Source of the DNA: Streptomyces sp. T12
GTDB lineage: Bacteria > Actinomycetota > Actinomycetes > Streptomycetales > Streptomycetaceae
Direction of reading: 5' to 3'
Assembly: GCF_028736035.1 (NCBI RefSeq)
Contig: NZ_CP117866.1
Coordinates: 2,046,001-2,110,000 of the forward strand
DNA length: 64,000 nt
Position 1 is the first letter of the stretch. Each line of letters opens with the position of its first letter. Positions 8,968 through 16,945 of this stretch are shown here, in pieces. The position numbers were made by a program, and so were the translations under genes. Under the pieces are notes generated by a model. The model was not told the DNA's origin. It saw nothing but the letters and a program-made list of their open reading frames with translations, and searched no databases.

Positions 8968-9017
8968 ACCGGCAACGCCGGTAGCCCCCACCGGTGGCAC
9001 CACCGGCAAGCGCCGGT
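8968..9017 (+). repeat. Triple palindrome cluster between gntK and gntP
   Basis: Three small palindromes occur in a row: ACCGGCAACGCCGGT (8968-8982), CCACCGGTGG (8988-8997) and ACCGGCAAGCGCCGGT (9002-9017). The outer two are near-copies. They fill most of the 98-bp gap and could fold into alternative hairpins that attenuate or stabilise the permease mRNA. Confidence 0.6.
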
Positions 9018-9064
9018 AACACCCCCCACGCGTCCCCCATCCCCGTACCTGCAAGGGAACCCCC

Positions 9065-10477
9065 GTGACCAGACTCAGCGTCGAGATGCTGGCAGCGGAC
9101 ACCGTCGAGCCCATCACCTCGGCCGGCCACGCTCAGCTGGGCATCGCCGTCCTGGCGGGCATCGCCGTCATCGTCCTGCTCATCACCCAGTTCAAGCTCC
9201 ACGCGTTCCTGTCGCTGACCCTCGGAACGCTCGTGCTCGGCGCGATCGCCGGGGCGCCGCTCGACAAGGCCATCGCCAGCTTCACCACCGGCCTCGGCAC
9301 CACGGTCGCCGGTGTCGGCGTACTGATCGCGCTCGGCGCGATTCTCGGCAAGATGCTCGCCGACTCCGGCGGCGCCGACCAGATCGTCGACACGATCCTC
9401 GCCAAGGCGGGCGGCCGTTCGATGCCGTGGGCGATGGTGCTGATCGCCTCCGTGATCGGCCTGCCGCTGTTCTTCGAGGTCGGCGTCGTACTGCTGATCC
9501 CGGTCGTGCTGATGGTCGCCAAGCGCGGCAACTACTCGCTGATGCGCATCGGCATCCCCGCCCTCGCCGGCCTGTCCGTGATGCACGGCCTGGTCCCGCC
9601 GCACCCCGGCCCGCTGGTCGCGATCGACGCGGTCGGCGCCGACCTCGGTGTCACGCTGGCGCTCGGCGTCCTCGTCGCCATACCGACCGTGATCATCGCC
9701 GGTCCGCTGTTCTCGCGCTACGCCGCCCGCTGGGTGGACGTCCCGGCCCCGGACCGGATGATCCCGCAGCGTCCCTCCGAGGAATCCGACGAACTGGGCA
9801 AGCGCAAGCTCCCCGGCTTCGGGCCCACGCTGATCACGATCCTCCTCCCGGTCGTCCTGATGCTCTCCAAGGCGCTGGTCGACATCGTGATCGACGACCC
9901 GGCCAACACCGTCCAGCGTGTCTTCGACGTCATCGGCTCCCCGATGATCGCGCTGCTCGCCGCCGTGCTCCTGGGCATCTTCACGCTGCTCGCGCCCGCC
10001 GGGTTCGGCAAGGAGCGCATCTCTCCGCTGGTCGAGAAGGGTCTCGCACCCATCGCGGGCATCCTGCTCATCGTCGGTGCGGGCGGCGGCTTCAAGCAGA
10101 CGCTGATCGACACCGGTGTGGGCCAGATGGTCCTGGACATCTCCGAGGACTGGTCGATCCCGGCACTGCTGCTGGCCTGGCTGATCGCGGTGGCCATCCG
10201 CCTCGCGACGGGTTCGGCGACGGTGGCGACGGTCTCGGCGGCCGGCCTGGTCGCCCCGCTCGCGGCCGACATGTCGACGACCCACGCGGCCCTGCTGGTC
10301 CTGGCGATCGGCGCCGGCTCGCTCTTCTTCAGCCATGTCAACGACGCCGGATTCTGGCTGGTGAAGGAGTACTTCGGCCTGAACGTCGGACAGACCATCA
10401 AGACCTGGTCCGTCATGGAGACGATCATCTCGGTCGTCGCCGGTGGCGTGGTCCTGCTGTTGTCCTTGGTCATCTAG
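9065..10477 (+). CDS. gntP: Gluconate permease, GntP family
   Basis: A 470-residue inner-membrane H+/gluconate symporter of the GntP family. About 12-14 hydrophobic segments span the protein. Family signatures include GLPLFFEVGVVLLIP (about 138-152), HGLVPPHPGPLVA (about 176-188) and the C-terminal GSLFFSHVNDAGFWLVKEYFGL. The length is typical. GTG at 9065 follows AAGGGAA. It lies downstream of gluconokinase and upstream of two sugar-acid dehydrogenases, so it supplies their substrate. L-idonate or another aldonate is a possible additional substrate given the neighbouring dehydrogenases. Confidence 0.95.
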   Translation: MTRLSVEMLAADTVEPITSAGHAQLGIAVLAGIAVIVLLITQFKLHAFLSLTLGTLVLGAIAGAPLDKAIASFTTGLGTTVAGVGVLIALGAILGKMLADSGGADQIVDTILAKAGGRSMPWAMVLIASVIGLPLFFEVGVVLLIPVVLMVAKRGNYSLMRIGIPALAGLSVMHGLVPPHPGPLVAIDAVGADLGVTLALGVLVAIPTVIIAGPLFSRYAARWVDVPAPDRMIPQRPSEESDELGKRKLPGFGPTLITILLPVVLMLSKALVDIVIDDPANTVQRVFDVIGSPMIALLAAVLLGIFTLLAPAGFGKERISPLVEKGLAPIAGILLIVGAGGGFKQTLIDTGVGQMVLDISEDWSIPALLLAWLIAVAIRLATGSATVATVSAAGLVAPLAADMSTTHAALLVLAIGAGSLFFSHVNDAGFWLVKEYFGLNVGQTIKTWSVMETIISVVAGGVVLLLSLVI

Positions 10478-10520
10478 CGGTCATCCAGCGCCTTTTCAGT
10501 ACGACTTCAGGAGTACGACG

Positions 10521-11282
10521 ATGACGGCTCACCCCCTCTTCGACATCGGCGGCCGCACGGCCCTGGTCACCGGCTCCAGCCGGGGCATCGGCCTCGCGCT
10601 CGCCCGCGGTCTGGCTCAGGCCGGCTGCACGGTGGTCCTCAACGGGCGGGACGGCGAACGCCTCACCAAGGCCGCCGCCGAACTGCCCGGCGACGTCCAC
10701 ACGGCCGCGTTCGACGTGACCGACGGCCCGTCGGTGGCCGCCGGGATCGCGGACGTCGAGGAGCGGGTGGGCCCGCTCGACATCCTGGTCAACAACGCGG
10801 GCATGCAACTGCGCGCGCCCTTGCTGGAGTTCACTGACTCCGACTGGCACCGGATCTTGAACACCAACCTCACCAGCGCGTTCCTGGTCGGCCGGGAGGC
10901 CGCCCGGCGGATGACGGAACGCGGCCACGGAAAGATCATCAACATCTGCTCGCTGCAGAGCGAGGTCGTCCGCCCCGGCATCGCCCCCTACGCCGCCACC
11001 AAGGGCGCGCTGAAGATGCTCACCAAGGGCATGTGCGCGGACTGGGGCCCGCACGGCGTCCAGGTCAACGGCCTGGGCCCCGGCTACATCGAGACCGAGC
11101 TCACCCAACCTCTCGTCGAGGACGAGGAGTTCAGCGCCTGGGTGCGGCGACGCACCCCGGCCGGGCGCTGGGGGCGTACCGAGGACCTGGTGGGCGGGGT
11201 GCTGTTCCTCGCCTCTCCCGCCGCGGACTTCGTCAGCGGTCAGGTGCTGTACGTCGACGGCGGCATGACGAGCGTGCTGTGA
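10521..11282 (+). CDS. SDR dehydrogenase, gluconate 5-dehydrogenase-like
   Basis: A 253-residue classical short-chain dehydrogenase with a Rossmann motif TGSSRGIGLALA (about 18-29), NNAG (about 94-97), catalytic Ser in ICSLQ, and YAATK (Tyr/Lys about 156-160). Overall similarity is to the IdnO/gluconate 5-dehydrogenase group, which interconverts 5-ketogluconate and gluconate with NADP(H). CAGGAG precedes the ATG. The adjacent zinc dehydrogenase, eight bases after its RBS, suggests the pair forms an idonate to 5-ketogluconate to gluconate path feeding gluconokinase. Exact substrate is inferred from context. Confidence 0.85.
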   Translation: MTAHPLFDIGGRTALVTGSSRGIGLALARGLAQAGCTVVLNGRDGERLTKAAAELPGDVHTAAFDVTDGPSVAAGIADVEERVGPLDILVNNAGMQLRAPLLEFTDSDWHRILNTNLTSAFLVGREAARRMTERGHGKIINICSLQSEVVRPGIAPYAATKGALKMLTKGMCADWGPHGVQVNGLGPGYIETELTQPLVEDEEFSAWVRRRTPAGRWGRTEDLVGGVLFLASPAADFVSGQVLYVDGGMTSVL

Positions 11283-11296
11283 AGGAGGCTTCGGGG

Positions 11297-12322
11297 ATGC
11301 TCGGTTGCGTGATCCACGGGCAGGACGACCTGCGGGTCGAGGAGCTGCCGGTGCCGGTTCCCGGCCCGGGACAGGCGCTGGTGGCCGTGCGGTACGGCGG
11401 GGTCTGCGGCTCCGACCTGCACTACTGGCGGCACGGCGGGGTCGGCGACTTCCGGCTCAGGGAGCCGATGGTGCTCGGGCACGAGGTGGTAGGGACGGTC
11501 GTCTCGTACGGTGACGGGGCATCAGGTCCGGTCGCCGGTACGGCCGTCGCGGTCCACCCGGCCACCCCCTGCTCGGTCTGCCCCGAGTGCGCGGACGGGC
11601 GGCGCAACGTCTGCCGGGACACCCGCTACCTCGGCAGCGCGGCACGCTTCCCGCATGTGCAGGGCGGGTTTGTGGCCCAAGTGGTCGTGCCCGCCGACCA
11701 GTTGAGGGCCCTCCCGGCCGGGCTCGACCTGCGGCGGGCGGCGCTCGCCGAGCCGCTGTCCGTCGCACTGCACGCGGTGCGGCGGGCCGGAGAGGTGGCC
11801 GGGAGGCATGTCCTGGTCACCGGTGCCGGGCCCATCGGGTGTCTGGTGGTCGCGGCGGCGAAGGCAGCCGGGGCGGCGCACGTGACGGTGACGGACCTGC
11901 TGCCGACGGCGCTGGAGTACGCGCGGATCGCCGGCGCCGACAGCCTCGTACGGGCCGATGATCCCGGCGATGCCGGGTGGCCTTCCGAGGTGGACGTGGC
12001 GATCGAGGCGTCGGGGGTCGCCGCGGGGCTGGACGCGTGCCTGCGGCTGGTGCGGCGCGGGGGTGCCGTGGTGCAGCTCGGGATGCTGCCGCCGGGACTG
12101 AGTCCGTTCGCGGGGAACCTCGTCGTGAGCCGGGAGATCGAGCTGCGGGGGGCGTTCCGCTTCGACGGGGAGTTCGACGCGGCACTGGAACTGCTCGCCG
12201 CCGAGCCCTCGTTCGACGGGCTGGTCAGCGCGGTGGTGCCGGTGCGGGAGGCCGAGTCGGCGTTCGCGCTCGCCGCGGACCGGAGCCGGTCGTGCAAGGT
12301 GCTGCTGGACTTCGGGGGCTGA
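11297..12322 (+). CDS. Zinc-dependent dehydrogenase, L-idonate 5-dehydrogenase-like
   Basis: A 341-residue medium-chain dehydrogenase. It has catalytic zinc ligands (GGVCGSDLHYWRHGG, LGHEVVG), structural zinc cysteines (CSVCPECADGRRNVC) and an NAD(P) fold (VTGAGPIGCLVV). The YWRHGGVGDF stretch resembles IdnD-type polyol/idonate dehydrogenases. ATG at 11297 sits eight bases after a perfect AAGGAGG that overlaps the SDR stop. It is the last gene of the gluconate unit, with a long inverted repeat just beyond. Idonate is the best guess by neighbourhood; a related sugar acid or alditol cannot be excluded. Confidence 0.83.
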   Translation: MLGCVIHGQDDLRVEELPVPVPGPGQALVAVRYGGVCGSDLHYWRHGGVGDFRLREPMVLGHEVVGTVVSYGDGASGPVAGTAVAVHPATPCSVCPECADGRRNVCRDTRYLGSAARFPHVQGGFVAQVVVPADQLRALPAGLDLRRAALAEPLSVALHAVRRAGEVAGRHVLVTGAGPIGCLVVAAAKAAGAAHVTVTDLLPTALEYARIAGADSLVRADDPGDAGWPSEVDVAIEASGVAAGLDACLRLVRRGGAVVQLGMLPPGLSPFAGNLVVSREIELRGAFRFDGEFDAALELLAAEPSFDGLVSAVVPVREAESAFALAADRSRSCKVLLDFGG

Positions 12323-12345
12323 ACAGCCGGGGTCGCGCAGGGGTT

Positions 12346-12406
12346 CCGCTTCGTGGGATCGCCATGTCCCAGTGCCTGAACTCACTCTGGCGATCGCATG
12401 AAGCGG
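12346..12406. repeat. 19-bp inverted repeat after the gnt operon
   Basis: Arms 12346-12364 and 12388-12406 are complementary at 17 of 19 positions, enclosing a 23-nt loop. They begin 24 bp after the idonate dehydrogenase stop. Without a T-tract it could still terminate transcription; the AT-containing, GATCGC-centred arms could alternatively bind a dimeric regulator ahead of the next gene. Confidence 0.6.
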
Positions 12407-12492
12407 CTTCCCCAAGGGCGCCCTCGGCCCGATGATGAGGTGACCCTTGGCGGCTGCCGCAGCCGTCGGGGGCGGGAACATCGGGGGGCGTC

Positions 12493-13743
12493 ATGGCGGT
12501 TTCCCTCGGGATGCGTATCTCGGGGCTGCTCGTTGCGGGGGCGGTGGCGGTCGCCGCCGCGGCCTTCACGAGTGACGGGGGTGTCACTGCGGACGGCAGG
12601 GGCGGCGGGGGCACGATCGTCACCGCCGAGCCCTCCGACGGCACGCGGAGGCTGCCGGCCGGTGCGCCGGGCAGTTCCCCGCCTCCGGTACGGCAGTCAC
12701 CGGACGGCCACTTCGCAGTGCCCGCGGCCACCGGCACGCCCCGCGCCTCCCAGGGCGGAGCGGTGAGCGAGAGTCCGAGCCCCTCCTCCCCCAGCCCCTC
12801 CATGAGCGAGAAGCTCCTAGAGGTCCCCGCCTGGCTCCCGCCCGGCCCCGACTCACCGGACATCGACGGCACGCCGGACCCGGCGAGCGTGTACGACCTG
12901 CTCCGCTCCCCCACCGAGTGCCGGACCGCGCTGAATGTGATCCCCCGGACGCCGGCCGACGCGGAGTGGACGCTGCTGCGCGGGCTGGCCTCCGCCTGTC
13001 TGGCCGTGCAGGGCCAGGGCGGCAGCTGGGGGCAGGCGGTTCGGGACCATGCCGCTCCGGCGGACAAGGCCGACACCTGCAAGGGCCGTGCCGCGTACGC
13101 CGTCCTGGGCTCCCTGCTCGACTTCCATCGGCGCCATCCCGGCGACATCGTGCGGTTGAAGCCCTCGCCGAGCGGTACTCCCGCGGCGTGCGGCTACCGG
13201 ATCGCCGGGGTGGACACGGGCGGTGATGCCGAGGCGCGGCCCGGCAACACGATCGGGATCGAGCTGGCGGGCACCTACTTCGACCCCGCCGAACTGCCGC
13301 GGGACACGACCGTGGTCGTCGGGGGCCGGCAGGTACCCGAAGTGCCCGTCCTGACGTCGGAGTCGGGCGACCGGCTGGTGCTGTCCGTCGTCGTACCGGT
13401 CCTGGAGCCGGGCCCGGTCGACGTGGCCGTCCGGCACGCGGGCACCGAGGTACGCCTGCCGGCCGCCTTCACCGTCCCCGCTCCCGACGTGGACCCCGAA
13501 CCGAGCGTGGGCACGGAGCCGGGCCCGGGCGCTTCCGCCGCCCTGGCCACAGGGACCTCCGGCGGATCGGAGCCGCTGCTCAGCGCGTCGGTGCCGTCCC
13601 CCGGCGATCCTGCGGAGCTCCTCCCCGCACCACCGCCCCCGGCGCTCACCGCCTCACGGACGCCACAGCGGGTGCTCCCGCTCGGCCCACTCCCGGCTCA
13701 CCGAGCCGGTCCGCATGCCCCGGCGGGCCTCCGGATCCCCTAG
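12493..13743 (+). CDS. Exported protein with TIG/IPT-like domain, function unknown
   Basis: A 416-residue protein with an N-terminal signal-like helix (RISGLLVAGAVAVAAAAFT), a Pro/Ser-rich spacer and a central cysteine-containing region (about 140-235; TECRTAL, SACLAV, DTCKGR, ACGYR). A beta-rich segment that looks like an IPT/TIG fold (about 255-335) is followed by a long Pro/Gly/Ser/Ala-rich tail. I do not recognise a named family. The last 30 codons run antisense over the end of the convergent cytochrome b gene, so the natural C-terminus may be shorter or the tail may have arisen by loss of an earlier stop. It is probably secreted or membrane-tethered. Confidence 0.7.
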   Translation: MAVSLGMRISGLLVAGAVAVAAAAFTSDGGVTADGRGGGGTIVTAEPSDGTRRLPAGAPGSSPPPVRQSPDGHFAVPAATGTPRASQGGAVSESPSPSSPSPSMSEKLLEVPAWLPPGPDSPDIDGTPDPASVYDLLRSPTECRTALNVIPRTPADAEWTLLRGLASACLAVQGQGGSWGQAVRDHAAPADKADTCKGRAAYAVLGSLLDFHRRHPGDIVRLKPSPSGTPAACGYRIAGVDTGGDAEARPGNTIGIELAGTYFDPAELPRDTTVVVGGRQVPEVPVLTSESGDRLVLSVVVPVLEPGPVDVAVRHAGTEVRLPAAFTVPAPDVDPEPSVGTEPGPGASAALATGTSGGSEPLLSASVPSPGDPAELLPAPPPPALTASRTPQRVLPLGPLPAHRAGPHAPAGLRIP

Positions 13744-14277
13744 TGCCATGCCGATGTGGCCGGCGAGGACGATGCCGATGGTCAGGGCCAGCCAGTCGTG
13801 GACGAACGTCGCGCTGGTGCGCCACACCAGGGGCGTGAGGTGGGTGAACCACATCATCAGACCGGTGCCGAGCATCACCAGCGTCGCCCCGGCGATCCAG
13901 GCCGCATAGATCTTCTGCCCGGCGTTGAACTTGCCCGCAGGACGGGACGCGGCCCGCTTGTCACGGCGGAACGCGGCGCGCAGCCACACGCGGTCGTGCG
14001 AGCCGAAGCGGTTGAGGAAGCCCAGGTCGGCGCGGAACGCACGGGAGGCGAGGCCGGCCAGGACCGGCACGGGCAGGGCGAGGCCGGCCCACTCGTGGAT
14101 GCGGACCACCAGCTCGCGGCGCCCGACGAGTTCGGCGAGCTGCGGAACGTACAGGCAGGCCGCGGTCACCACGCACACGCCCATCAGCGCGGCCGTCGTG
14201 CGGTGCACCCAGCGCTCGGCCCGGCTGAAGCGCCGGACGCCGGTGGACCGGCCGGGTGCGTCAACTCGTAGGCTCAT
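13654..14277 (-). CDS. Cytochrome b561-like membrane subunit
   Basis: A 207-residue four-helix membrane protein. Hydrophobic segments lie at about 28-48, 64-84, 125-148 and 160-182, with histidines suited to haem b ligation (VHRTTAA, RIHEWAG, FTHL, VHDWLAL, AGHIGM). This resembles the gamma/cytochrome b subunit of formate dehydrogenase or YedZ/MsrQ-like electron carriers. Its ATG lies inside the end of the preceding molybdo-enzyme gene (17-bp overlap), so the two are translationally coupled. It probably passes electrons between the quinone pool and the molybdopterin partner. Confidence 0.82.
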   Translation of the reverse strand: MSLRVDAPGRSTGVRRFSRAERWVHRTTAALMGVCVVTAACLYVPQLAELVGRRELVVRIHEWAGLALPVPVLAGLASRAFRADLGFLNRFGSHDRVWLRAAFRRDKRAASRPAGKFNAGQKIYAAWIAGATLVMLGTGLMMWFTHLTPLVWRTSATFVHDWLALTIGIVLAGHIGMALGDPEARRGMRTGSVSREWAEREHPLWRP

Positions 14278-15007
14278 CGTCGCGTCCGTTCGAGCGGCCG
14301 ACCCAGGCGTCGACGTCGTAGCCCCGTTCCTCCCAGTAGCCCGGCTTCACGTCCTTGGTGACGGTGATGCCGGAGAGCCACTTGGCGGACTTGTAGAAGT
14401 ACATGGGGGCCACATAGAGGCGGACCGGGCCGCCGTGGCTGTGGCCCAGGTCCTTGTCCTGCATGCGCAGGGCGACCAGGACGTCCGCGCGGCGGGCCTG
14501 GTCGAGGGTGAGGCTCTCGGTGTAGGTGCCGTCGAAGCAGGTGAAGCGCACCGCCCCGCCCTCCTGGCGCACTCCCGCGGCGTCGAGCAGCCGGGACAGG
14601 CGTACGCCTTCGAAGGGTGTGCCGGGGACCCGCCAGCCGGTGACGCACTGGACGTCGCGCACCATCCGGGTCTGCGGCAGGGCGCGCAGGTCGGCGAGCG
14701 TGTAGGTGCGGGGGTGGTCGACCAGGCCGTCGACCGTGAGGCGGTAACTGGTCGCGTTCTTGTGGGGTACGGAGGAGGCGACCGAGTAGTAGCGGAAGCC
14801 GCCGCCGTTGGGGAGCAGGCCCGTCAGGCCGGTCGGGTCCTTGTCGGAGGCGCCCGCGAGGAAGGACTCCAGGCCGCGCTGCAGGGTCGGCGCGGTGACC
14901 ACGCCGAGGGTGCCCAGGCCGAGGGTGCCGAGGAAGACGCGGCGGCCGACGGGCTTGCCCTTCTGCTCGCCCTTCGCTTCGGAGGCTTCGGGCTGTTCGG
15001 GATTCAC
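14261..15007 (-). CDS. Molybdopterin-dependent oxidoreductase (sulfite oxidase fold)
   Basis: A 248-residue oxidoreductase of the sulfite oxidase/MsrP molybdopterin fold, with the molybdenum-ligating Cys121 in RDVQCVTGWRVPGTPF. The N-terminus holds a twin-arginine-like signal (GRRVFLG, R22-R23, then a hydrophobic stretch to about 40), so it is likely exported folded and possibly left membrane-anchored. GTG at 15007 is the only plausible start in frame; its RBS is weak. It overlaps the downstream cytochrome b gene. The pair may repair methionine sulfoxide or reduce another oxidised substrate outside the membrane; the substrate is unknown. Confidence 0.87.
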   Translation of the reverse strand: MNPEQPEASEAKGEQKGKPVGRRVFLGTLGLGTLGVVTAPTLQRGLESFLAGASDKDPTGLTGLLPNGGGFRYYSVASSVPHKNATSYRLTVDGLVDHPRTYTLADLRALPQTRMVRDVQCVTGWRVPGTPFEGVRLSRLLDAAGVRQEGGAVRFTCFDGTYTESLTLDQARRADVLVALRMQDKDLGHSHGGPVRLYVAPMYFYKSAKWLSGITVTKDVKPGYWEERGYDVDAWVGRSNGRDDEPTS

Positions 15008-15017
15008 CTGTCCATTC

Positions 15018-15087
15018 GAACACCCGCGACCCGGGCGGGACCAGGAATCGCGGGTGCTCGTCAGGGTTCCGTAATCACTTCTTACGG
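15018..15087 (-). terminator. Hairpin(s) between APC permease and molybdo-oxidoreductase
   Basis: Arms 15018-15029 and 15048-15059 pair at 10 of 12 positions; nearby CCGTAA (15069-15074) and TTACGG (15082-15087) form a second, perfect palindrome. The pair may end the APC permease transcript, while the second could be an operator for the molybdo-oxidoreductase promoter. Confidence 0.4.
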
Positions 15088-15129
15088 GATTCTCAGAGTG
15101 GCGGCCCTCTGCTACGACGGCTCCGTCTG

Positions 15130-16677
15130 CTACGACGCCTCCGTCGCCGCCTTCTCCAGCTGGAACGCCTCGTTGCCGAGCCCGATGCGGGCGTGCTTCT
15201 CGGGGGCGCGGGAGCGCAGGAGCAGGCCCTGGACCAGGCCGACGGCCAGGGCGAGGGCGATGACGGCGGGAAGCGCCCAGCTCAGGGACGAACCCGGGCC
15301 CGCCCCGATCAGGACGTCGAAGTCCTTGACGGTGTAGACGACGATGAAGGCCAGCGCGAGGACGGCGAGCGCGGAGGCGGCCAGCCGCCAGAACTGGGCG
15401 GCGACGGCGCCCCGGCGGACGAAGAAGACGATGACCGAGACCGAGGCGGCGGCCATCAGTGCGGCGACGCCCAGCGCGCCGAGGCTGCCCATCCAGGTGA
15501 ACAGGTGCAGGACCGGGGCGGTCGGGTCGCCGGCCGGCTTGTCGTCGGTGAACGCGAAGACGGCGACGACCACGAGTGAGATCACGGTCTGCAGCAGCGA
15601 ACCCGTGCCCGGGGCGCCGCTCGCGCCGCTGGTGCGGCCGAAGCCGGCGGGCAGCAGTCCCTCGCGGCCCATGGCGAAGGCGTAACGGGCGACGACGTTG
15701 TGGAAGCTGAGCATCGCCGCGAACATGCCGGTCACGAACAGCACGTGCAGGGTGTCGGTGAAGCCGGTGCCGAGCAGGTCCTCGGTGAGGAAGAACAGCA
15801 GCCCGGCGCTCTGCTCCTGCGCGGTGCCGACGATCGCCGAGGGGCCGGCGGCGACGGTGTACGCCCAGCAGCTGATCGTGTAGAACACCGCGATACCGCC
15901 GATGGCCAGGAACATCACGCGGGGCACGAGGACGTGCGGGCGGCTGGTCTCCTCGGCGTAGACGGGGGCCTGCTCGAAGCCGAGGAAGGCGGCGACGCAG
16001 AAGCACAGGGCGGTGCCGATGCCCGCGCCGGTGAGGGTGTCCGGGTTGAAGGCGTGCAGCGACAGGCCCTCCTTGCCGGGGTCGGCGAGCGCGGCGACGT
16101 CGAAGATGACCACGAGGGCGACCTCGATGATCAGCAGAACGCCGAGCACGCGCGCGTTGAGGTCGATCTTCAGCCAGCTGAGTGCGCCGACGAGGAGTAC
16201 GGCCACCAGCGCCGGTATCCACCAGGCGACCTCGGTGTCGAGGTAGGTGGCGCACAGCCCGGAGACCTCGAACCCGAAGATGCCGTAGATGCCGACCTGG
16301 AGCGCGCTGTAGGCGACGAGCGCGACCATCGCGGCACCGGCGCCGGCGGTGCCGCCGAGGCCGCGGGAGATGTACGCGTAGAAGGCACCGGCGTTGTGGA
16401 CGTGCCGGCTCATCTCGGCGTACCCGACGCTGAACAGGGCGAGCACGAGGCCGAGGATCACGAAGAGCAGCGGCTGCCCGAGGACGCCCATCACCCCGAA
16501 GGTCGTGGGCATGACACCCGCGACCACCATGAGGGGTGCCGTTGCGGCGAGCACGGACAGCAGCAGGCCCGTCGTACCCAGCCGGTCGGCGCGCAGGGCT
16601 CGGTCCTGCCCCTTGAACGTACTGATGCCGCCGCCGTCCGCGGTGGCCCTGCTCGTGCTGGAACTGCCCGTCGTCAT
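15130..16677 (-). CDS. APC-superfamily amino acid permease
   Basis: A 515-residue membrane transporter with about 12-14 hydrophobic segments. The APC features GLLLSVLAATAPLMVVAGVMP (broken TM1, about 36-56), NAGAFYAYISRGLGG and the AAFLGFEQAPVYAEET motif of TM6 are clear. It presumably imports an amino acid or polyamine by proton symport. ATG at 16677 follows AAAGGA at about 11 bases. A long C-rich leader (the complement of the G-rich repeat at 16697-16940) precedes it. No metabolic enzymes flank it, so the substrate is unassigned. Confidence 0.88.
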   Translation of the reverse strand: MTTGSSSTSRATADGGGISTFKGQDRALRADRLGTTGLLLSVLAATAPLMVVAGVMPTTFGVMGVLGQPLLFVILGLVLALFSVGYAEMSRHVHNAGAFYAYISRGLGGTAGAGAAMVALVAYSALQVGIYGIFGFEVSGLCATYLDTEVAWWIPALVAVLLVGALSWLKIDLNARVLGVLLIIEVALVVIFDVAALADPGKEGLSLHAFNPDTLTGAGIGTALCFCVAAFLGFEQAPVYAEETSRPHVLVPRVMFLAIGGIAVFYTISCWAYTVAAGPSAIVGTAQEQSAGLLFFLTEDLLGTGFTDTLHVLFVTGMFAAMLSFHNVVARYAFAMGREGLLPAGFGRTSGASGAPGTGSLLQTVISLVVVAVFAFTDDKPAGDPTAPVLHLFTWMGSLGALGVAALMAAASVSVIVFFVRRGAVAAQFWRLAASALAVLALAFIVVYTVKDFDVLIGAGPGSSLSWALPAVIALALAVGLVQGLLLRSRAPEKHARIGLGNEAFQLEKAATEAS

Positions 16678-16696
16678 CGCAATGACCGTCCTTTGT

Positions 16697-16940
16697 CGGG
16701 TCGGGGGTGGGGGGCGTGTGTGGTCGGGGGTGGGCGCTGGGTGCCTGCTCGGGGCGGGTGCTGGGTGCGGGTCGGGGGCGGGCGCTGGGGGTGCGGGTCG
16801 GGGGCGGAAGCGCTGCGTGTGTGGTCGGGGCGGGGGCACTGGCGTCCGGTCGGGGGTCGGCGGCGCTGGGTGCGGGTCAGGGTCGGCGACGCTGGGTGTG
16901 TGGTCGGGTCGGGGGCGTTGGGGCGGGTGGACGGGGGCCG
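16697..16940 (+). repeat. Degenerate G-rich repeat array
   Basis: About 240 bp on the + strand are built from imperfect copies of GGTCGGGGGCGGGCGCTGGGTGC-like units 25-40 bp long, with more than a dozen runs of four or more G. It separates the APC permease start from the upstream TPR-like gene. It has quadruplex potential on the + strand, and the permease mRNA leader would be C-rich. It is not a CRISPR: units are degenerate and there are no constant spacers. Confidence 0.7.
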
Positions 16941-16945
16941 TGTGG

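Noticed and set aside
16697..16940. CRISPR-like repeat array
   Set aside because: Units are degenerate and abut without unique constant-length spacers; no cas gene is present.
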